Positions 26,615 to 32,366 of a DNA stretch of 32,366 nucleotides are shown piece after piece (position 1 is the stretch's first letter; each line of letters begins with the position of its first letter). A program made the position numbers and the translations under genes. The notes beneath the pieces are model-generated. The model had not been told where the DNA came from. It searched no databases and was given only the letters and a program-made list of their open reading frames with translations. Origin of the DNA: Nitrospina sp. (GTDB lineage Bacteria > Nitrospinota > Nitrospinia > Nitrospinales > Nitrospinaceae); the NCBI GenBank assembly GCA_004357365.1, contig SMVT01000106.1, forward strand, positions 1 through 32,366. Direction: 5' to 3'.

Positions 26615-28858
26615 ATGTCATCCCACGACGATTCCCCTCCATTTAAGATATTCCTACCCCTTCTTTTAGTTATTTCCTGGTTCATTTATTTATCCACCCT
26701 GTCCCCCACCGTTTTCTACCGCGATACCCCGGAATTTGTGAATACAGCTTTTACGCTGGGGATCAGCCATCCGGCGGGGTTTCCGATTTACAACCTGATG
26801 GCCAAGGCGGTTACTTTCTTTCCGATGGGGTCGGTTCCTTTCAAGGTCAATCTGTTTTCCAGCCTGATGGCTTGTTTGGCCCTGCTGGTGTTATACGCGG
26901 CTTCGGTATCGTTTCTAAGAGTCCTGGCCGGCAAGGAGTCCTCGGAGTCCTTTCTATGGCCCGCGTTGATGCCGGTGGGATTTTTTGCCTTTTGCCTGCC
27001 GTTCTGGAGCAACACCATGCTGGCGGAGGTGTACACGCTCCACACTTTCTTTACCGTGTCCATCGTACTGGCCCTGTTGAAATGGAAAGAACAGGAGGAC
27101 ATCCGTTATCTGTATGCGGCGGCCCTGGTGTATGGATTGAGTGCCGGGAACCACGGCACGGTGGCATTTTATCTGCCCGCCATCCTGATTCTGTTTTTTT
27201 TCTGGTGCCGGCAAAATCCTTGGAAACATCTTTCCTTATGCATCTCGTTTTTCCTTTTGGGGTTTTTGGTGTATGCGTATCTGCCGATCCGTTCCTTAAC
27301 CGAACCGACTTTCGATTGGGGCAACCCCGAGACCGTTAAGGGATTTTTATTTCAGATTACCGACCGGAAAGACTCGCACAGTCACTTTAGCGTTTTAAGT
27401 CCCGCGGCGGGTGCCGCCGCAGTGGCGGAAACCGGCGCTTCAATGATGACCGGGATCGCCGGGTGGTTTTCCAAAACGGGGCATGTGATGAAGGTGTTTA
27501 TCGGGGATGTGGCCCATAGCTTGTCCTGGGCATCGGTTGTCGGGTTTTTAATTGGAGCCGTGGTGTGTTTCAGAAAAAGCCTGCCGCTGTTTCTGTTCTT
27601 TGCGGTGATCGTGGCAACCAATGCGGCTTTTTTTGTTTCCTGGCGGGGAGAGGCTTTTTTGCCTTCCTATGTCGTTGTGACTCTGCTGACGGCCTTGGCT
27701 CTTTACTATATCCTGTACACGGCATGGTGGCAACGGCCCAACCCGGACGCTTCGCGGGACCGACGCACAACAGGAATATCGAATGCATCCGGGGTGGTGG
27801 GCATGGTCGTTCTCATTGCACTCGGTCTATCCATTCCCTGGGCGATAGGGAAAAACTATTTTCGGGTGGACCACTCTTGGAATCATCTTTCCGAATCGAT
27901 GACCCGCAGCGTGTATTTGACCCTTCCCGACCGGGCGGTGTTCATTTCCGGCCTGTCGTGGTTTTTTTACAACTACAATCAGGATGTGCGGCGCCTGCGG
28001 GACGACGTGACGGCGGTCACCGTGTGGGATCTGATTTCACCTCACCGCACCGGTCTTATGACTCCCAGAAGATATCCGAACCTTTTCCTCCCGGATTCCG
28101 CGAAATATGATTTAAAAACTCTGGAGGGGATCTCGGATTATTCCCAGGAGTTTATTCAGCGGAACGCCGCGGCGGCTCCCGTGGTTCTGGAGGCGAACCA
28201 GACCCTGTTTGAGCAAACCAAGTTCACCGGACACTGGCAACCCTATCGCAATGTGTTATTGCAGTACGACTCCCCGGCTCTGGTGATGCAACACCCCCGG
28301 CCCACGCACCGGCAGTCCTGGCGGGAGTTTAAAAATTTACTGGAGATGGAACTGGCCCGGCCGGAGAGTGGTCGGGATGTGGACTGGATCCATATCCCCG
28401 TGGCCTGGATCATTTCGTTGAGAAATTACTTTCACGCTGCTGAAGAATATGATCTGGAACGGGAAGTTCTGGAAATGCAGAGAAGTTTTCTGGGGTATCG
28501 TAACCAGGAGTGGGGATTGAACTACCTGGACAATCTGGTATTGACCGGACGTTTGGGGAAGGCGCAGTTATGGATGGACCAATTCCAGCAGGAATTTTCC
28601 GGTACCTTTGAGGTCCACATGGGGCAGGGGTTGTTGCGGACGGCACAGGGCCGGTTGCAGGAGGGGTTGGAGTTCTTCAATCAGGCGGCGCGCCTCGACC
28701 CGTACTCCTTCAGGGTTCATCTGGAGTTGGCCGGAACCCTTAGAAAATTGCAGAAGGAACCGGAGGCCCGGTCGGCAATAATGAAGGCGCGAGACCGGAT
28801 CGGCAATGTCCGGCAGTTGATGGCCTACCGGAAAGCGTTGCGTCAATTTCCCGGGTGA
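26615..28858 (+). CDS. DUF2723 family polytopic membrane protein (GT-C/protein O-mannosyltransferase-like) with C-terminal TPR-like region
   Basis: STLSPTVFYRDTPEFVNTAFTLGISHPAGFPIYNLMAKAV is the DUF2723 signature; many TM helices. Confidence 0.88.
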   Translation: MSSHDDSPPFKIFLPLLLVISWFIYLSTLSPTVFYRDTPEFVNTAFTLGISHPAGFPIYNLMAKAVTFFPMGSVPFKVNLFSSLMACLALLVLYAASVSFLRVLAGKESSESFLWPALMPVGFFAFCLPFWSNTMLAEVYTLHTFFTVSIVLALLKWKEQEDIRYLYAAALVYGLSAGNHGTVAFYLPAILILFFFWCRQNPWKHLSLCISFFLLGFLVYAYLPIRSLTEPTFDWGNPETVKGFLFQITDRKDSHSHFSVLSPAAGAAAVAETGASMMTGIAGWFSKTGHVMKVFIGDVAHSLSWASVVGFLIGAVVCFRKSLPLFLFFAVIVATNAAFFVSWRGEAFLPSYVVVTLLTALALYYILYTAWWQRPNPDASRDRRTTGISNASGVVGMVVLIALGLSIPWAIGKNYFRVDHSWNHLSESMTRSVYLTLPDRAVFISGLSWFFYNYNQDVRRLRDDVTAVTVWDLISPHRTGLMTPRRYPNLFLPDSAKYDLKTLEGISDYSQEFIQRNAAAAPVVLEANQTLFEQTKFTGHWQPYRNVLLQYDSPALVMQHPRPTHRQSWREFKNLLEMELARPESGRDVDWIHIPVAWIISLRNYFHAAEEYDLEREVLEMQRSFLGYRNQEWGLNYLDNLVLTGRLGKAQLWMDQFQQEFSGTFEVHMGQGLLRTAQGRLQEGLEFFNQAARLDPYSFRVHLELAGTLRKLQKEPEARSAIMKARDRIGNVRQLMAYRKALRQFPG

Positions 28859-29019
28859 GGTGCGCATCCCGCGAAAATCCTTTCCGCCGCTGTTAACGGG
28901 GCCCTGCAAAAAAAATCTTTTTTTGTTTTTTATATTCGTTACCATTAATAAATGGGGTTTTTAAGGTCCCGACGCCCTTTCAATGCGGTTCCAAATCCTG
29001 CCTGAGACACTGGAAGGCC

Positions 29020-29970
29020 ATGTTAGAAAATAAATCGGTTGCTGTGGTGGTGACCGCACATAATGAAGAGAAATTGATCCTCAAGGTCCTGACGACCCTG
29101 CCGCCCTGGGTGGACAAAGTATTTGTCGTCGACGATTGCAGTACCGATAAAACCGCGGATATCGTTGAGGAGTTTTTGCGCACGGACCGCCGTGTGGAAC
29201 TGATCCGGCATAAGGAGAACCGCGGGGTGGGAGGGGCCATTCAATCGGGATACCGGGCCAGCCTCGAAAACAAAATGGATATCACGGTGGTGATGAACGG
29301 CGATGCGCAGATGCATCCCGACGATCTGCCTCATATTGTCGATCCCATCGTCTCCGGCATCGCCGATTATTCGAAGGGCAACCGGCTGTTTCACGGTGAA
29401 GCGTGGAACATGATTCCGCATTACCGCTACATCGGCAATGCGGTGCTTTCCCTGTTGACGAAAATCGCCAGCGGTTACTGGCACGTGGCGGATTCCCAAT
29501 GCGGGTTCACCGCCATGTCGCTGAGAGCGTTACAGAGTATCGACATCGATAAGATTTTTCAGCGCTACGGCGTGCCGAACGATATTCTGGTCAAACTCAA
29601 TATTGAAAACATGCGGGTGGTGGATGTCCCCATCCGTCCGGTTTACGGAATTGGAGAACAGTCCGGAATCCGTCTGTACAAGGTGATTCCCGATATCTCC
29701 CTGTTGCTCTTCAGGTGTTTTTTCAAAAGGATGTTTGGCAAGTATGTGATCCGGGATTTTCATCCCCTGGTATTCTTTTATTTTTTGGGATTCATCGCCT
29801 TTCCCATCGGGTCGGGCATGGGGATTTATTATTTTTTCTACCGCATCTTTGTTGGCCATGTCACTCCGGTGACGGCTTTGTTCGCCGCGTTCCTGTCGTT
29901 GATGGGATTGCTGTTTCTTTTATTCGCCATGTTGTTCGACATGGAATACAACCGACAGTTGAGGGATTAA
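29020..29970 (+). CDS. Glycosyltransferase family 2, polyprenyl-phosphate sugar synthase-like, with C-terminal TM helices
   Basis: VAVVVTAHNEEKLILKVLTTLPPWVDKVFVVDDCSTDKT, VMNGDAQMHPDDL; two C-terminal TM segments. Confidence 0.88.
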   Translation: MLENKSVAVVVTAHNEEKLILKVLTTLPPWVDKVFVVDDCSTDKTADIVEEFLRTDRRVELIRHKENRGVGGAIQSGYRASLENKMDITVVMNGDAQMHPDDLPHIVDPIVSGIADYSKGNRLFHGEAWNMIPHYRYIGNAVLSLLTKIASGYWHVADSQCGFTAMSLRALQSIDIDKIFQRYGVPNDILVKLNIENMRVVDVPIRPVYGIGEQSGIRLYKVIPDISLLLFRCFFKRMFGKYVIRDFHPLVFFYFLGFIAFPIGSGMGIYYFFYRIFVGHVTPVTALFAAFLSLMGLLFLLFAMLFDMEYNRQLRD

Positions 29971-29988
29971 CCAGCGGGGCCGGGGTTC

Positions 29989-32292
29989 GTGCGCCTTCAT
30001 ACAGTGAATCTTTTTCAAAGAATTGTAGACAGAAATTTCCTGCGCGGTTCGGAGACCCTCCTGGGAATCGGGCTGCTGCTCCTCGCCATCGGGCTGTTTT
30101 TTAATTCCTTTATTTTTTCGGAACAGTTTCTCTTCTATAGCGATTTCGGTTTTGTCACTTACCCGATCAAATTCTTCCTGTCGCAGGCCTACCATGCCGG
30201 AAGTCTGCCTTTCTGGAATCCCTACCTGTATTCCGGTACCCCTTTCATGGCCGCGTTTCATCCGGGTGTGTTCTATCCACCGAGCGTGTTGTTTTTTTTA
30301 AACGACGTTTCGCTGGCCATCAACTGGTTTTATCTGTTCCATGTGATGATCCTGGGACTTCCCGTCTACGGTTTGGTCAAAAGTTGGGGACTGTCCTGGA
30401 CCGCCGCACTGGCCTCCGCGCTGACCGCCTGCCTGAGCTGTTTTTTTATTTCTTCAACGATGCTCAGCAATTTTTTTTTGGCGGCGGTCTGGCTGCCGCT
30501 GATTTTCCTGTTGTTCCAGGCGTTCATTTTAGAAAAGAGGATCGGCTGGCTGGCCGGAGCCGTTTTGGCCCTGGCGTGTCAGACCCTGGCCGCCTGCCCG
30601 GAAGTGTCCATTTTAACCGGCCTGCTGCTGGCCGCCTATACTTTGCTGTTGGTCCCCTATTATGAGGGCAGCCTGCACAAGCCGGGCAGGGTGGCCGCCC
30701 TGGGGTTGCTTTTGGTAATGGCGCTGGGGCTGTCGGCATTACAACTGGTGCCCACTTACCAGTTGACCCATTGGTCGGTCCGGGAGGGGGGAATGCCCTT
30801 TGCCGACCACGCCTACCGGTCCATGGCGGCGAGTCAGCTGGCACAGCTTCTGCTGCCCTTCGATTTTGACAAATACCTCAACGGAACCAGCGGCATTTTC
30901 CGCATTAACACTTTTTATATCAATATTTATATGGGGTTGTTTGCTGTGGTTTTTCTGGGCTTCTCGTTTTTGAACCGCAAAAACCCGGCGGTCTTGTTCT
31001 GGTTGCTGGTATTTTTTGCAGGGATTTTCCTGGCTTTGGGGAGCCATAACCCGGTGTATCGCTGGATTTATTCAGTGACGCCCTTTCTCGACCTGTTCAG
31101 ATTCCCGGAGAAATATTTTTTCCTGTCCGCGTTTGCATTGATCTTTTTAACAGGCCACATGTTCGATTATCTGATCCGGGTGGCACAAAACCGCGAAATT
31201 GGCATAAAAAGCATTGTGACTTTTTTGATTCTCATATTTTCAATATTGGGGATCGCCGCGGTGGTCCAGCCCAACTACCGGCCCGAGATTCCCATTCTCC
31301 TGCTGATGGTTTTCGGTTTGGGGTACACCCTGTTTTACTTTAAACGTTTAAAGGAGGTCTGGTTCCGGGCCGGCGTATTGCTGTTGATCGCGGTGGACTT
31401 GACCGCCAGCGGTTCTCAGGTCATGCCTTTGATGCCCCGCAGTTTTTATGAACAACCTCCACAATTGTTGGAGCGGATCAAACACAATAAGGAACCCGTC
31501 CGGCTTTACACCGGGAAAACGGAGAATCCCCTGTACAAGGGGTTTCCCAACGAGCCCGGCATCCGGGCGGGATATCTGGCGGCCAAGGAGCATTTTTATC
31601 CTTATTGGGGAATGATACATGAGGTGGGATATGTGAACGGCATCCCGGGCCTGGGATTGGAGCTGAAAGATCATCGACTCTGGGAAAAAATATTCCACAG
31701 CTCTTCCAGGGAGCGACGTCTTCGCATTCTCCAAAGGAGCAATGTCACCCATTGGATTGACGGGGACCGGCCCACCGAGTTTGCACAGGGCCGGCCGGTC
31801 ATACGGCCCGAACGGCTGCAGGCGCTTCCGGGAGCACTGCCGCGCGCTTATTTGGTGCCGCAGGTGCGCAGGGGACGGGAACCGCAACTGCTGAATACCT
31901 ATTACGACGAATCGTTCGACCCGCTCAAAGAAGTGCTGCTGAGCCAGCCGGTGGAGTTTGAGCCAACGGATCATTTTGAAGGAAAGGTGGAAGAAGTGAG
32001 TTACCGGCCCAACCAGGTCACCGTCAAAACCTCGCAGGAGGGTAATGGTTTCCTGGTCCTGATGGATTCCTATTTTCCCGGATGGACGGTGACCATCGAC
32101 GGACAGGAGGGATCCATCCTGCAGGCCAATCATTTTTACCGGGCGGTGCAATTGGGTCCGGGCCGGCATACCCTGGTGTTTGATTATTTTCCGGAAGGTT
32201 TCAAAGATGGCCTGACGATAAGCGGCGTCACGCTGGTTGCGGGACTGGCAGGAGCCGTCCTGTGGGGCAGATTTTCCACGCGTTCGATCTGA
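29989..32292 (+). CDS. YfhO-like polytopic membrane protein (GT-C fold family)
   Basis: FYSDFGFVTYPIKFFLSQAYHAGSLPFWNPYLYSGTPFMAAFHPGVFYPPSVLFF and C-terminal LMDSYFPGWTVTIDGQEGSILQANHFYRAVQLGPGRHTLVFDYFP are typical of YfhO-type proteins. GTG start. Confidence 0.87.
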   Translation: MRLHTVNLFQRIVDRNFLRGSETLLGIGLLLLAIGLFFNSFIFSEQFLFYSDFGFVTYPIKFFLSQAYHAGSLPFWNPYLYSGTPFMAAFHPGVFYPPSVLFFLNDVSLAINWFYLFHVMILGLPVYGLVKSWGLSWTAALASALTACLSCFFISSTMLSNFFLAAVWLPLIFLLFQAFILEKRIGWLAGAVLALACQTLAACPEVSILTGLLLAAYTLLLVPYYEGSLHKPGRVAALGLLLVMALGLSALQLVPTYQLTHWSVREGGMPFADHAYRSMAASQLAQLLLPFDFDKYLNGTSGIFRINTFYINIYMGLFAVVFLGFSFLNRKNPAVLFWLLVFFAGIFLALGSHNPVYRWIYSVTPFLDLFRFPEKYFFLSAFALIFLTGHMFDYLIRVAQNREIGIKSIVTFLILIFSILGIAAVVQPNYRPEIPILLLMVFGLGYTLFYFKRLKEVWFRAGVLLLIAVDLTASGSQVMPLMPRSFYEQPPQLLERIKHNKEPVRLYTGKTENPLYKGFPNEPGIRAGYLAAKEHFYPYWGMIHEVGYVNGIPGLGLELKDHRLWEKIFHSSSRERRLRILQRSNVTHWIDGDRPTEFAQGRPVIRPERLQALPGALPRAYLVPQVRRGREPQLLNTYYDESFDPLKEVLLSQPVEFEPTDHFEGKVEEVSYRPNQVTVKTSQEGNGFLVLMDSYFPGWTVTIDGQEGSILQANHFYRAVQLGPGRHTLVFDYFPEGFKDGLTISGVTLVAGLAGAVLWGRFSTRSI

Positions 32293-32316
32293 TAAACACC
32301 GAAAGAAAAATAACAA

Positions 32317-32366
32317 GTGACACTCAAAAATATATTCTCGCTGAATTCGATTTCGTCCTCATCCAC
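32317..32366 (+). CDS. Possible start of a further CDS (partial, 3' truncated)
   Basis: Open frame GTG ACA CTC AAA AAT ATA TTC ... to the window end, colinear with upstream genes. Too short to identify. Confidence 0.25.
   Translation, partial: MTLKNIFSLNSISSSS

Noticed and set aside
1-32366. CRISPR arrays, tRNA/rRNA genes, intact transposases or toxin-antitoxin pairs
   Set aside because: None recognised. The two XRE genes lack an adjacent toxin-like ORF. A tRNAscan/Infernal run would be needed to exclude small RNAs formally.

Overview
The window is a bacterial chromosome segment. Gene content and style suggest a Nitrospina-like or deltaproteobacterial-type genome, but this is inference and was not checked. 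It is mostly housekeeping and envelope genes around a type IV pilus region. In order: 3' end of an ABC transporter ATPase; GH57 4-alpha-glucanotransferase-like enzyme; XRE regulator (-); nagZ-like (-); fabF-like ketosynthase with an altered Gly loop; two uncharacterised proteins; miaB (-); small XRE protein followed by pilM-pilN-pilO-pilP-like-pilQ-aroB; aldehyde dehydrogenase; YycJ-type MBL hydrolase flanked by dispersed repeats; ADP-ribosylglycohydrolase-like protein that has lost metal-site residues; secreted unknown; LapA/LapB-like fusion (-); DksA/TraR-like (-); rsfS and nadD (-); two tandem type IV pilins; DUF2723, GT2 and YfhO-like envelope glycosylation genes. The most interesting signals are: (i) both pilin genes have consensus sigma-54 promoters plus a shared upstream box; (ii) a pilin-glycosyltransferase arrangement with a terminator abutting the DUF2723 start codon; (iii) a PilP-like protein with a large extra N-terminal region carrying two DUF2059-like repeats and an insertion inside the PilP part; (iv) a predicted ADP-ribosylhydrolase pseudoenzyme; (v) an XRE gene whose promoter spacer is exactly a 16-bp palindrome. 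No rRNA, tRNA, CRISPR array or intact transposase was recognised.
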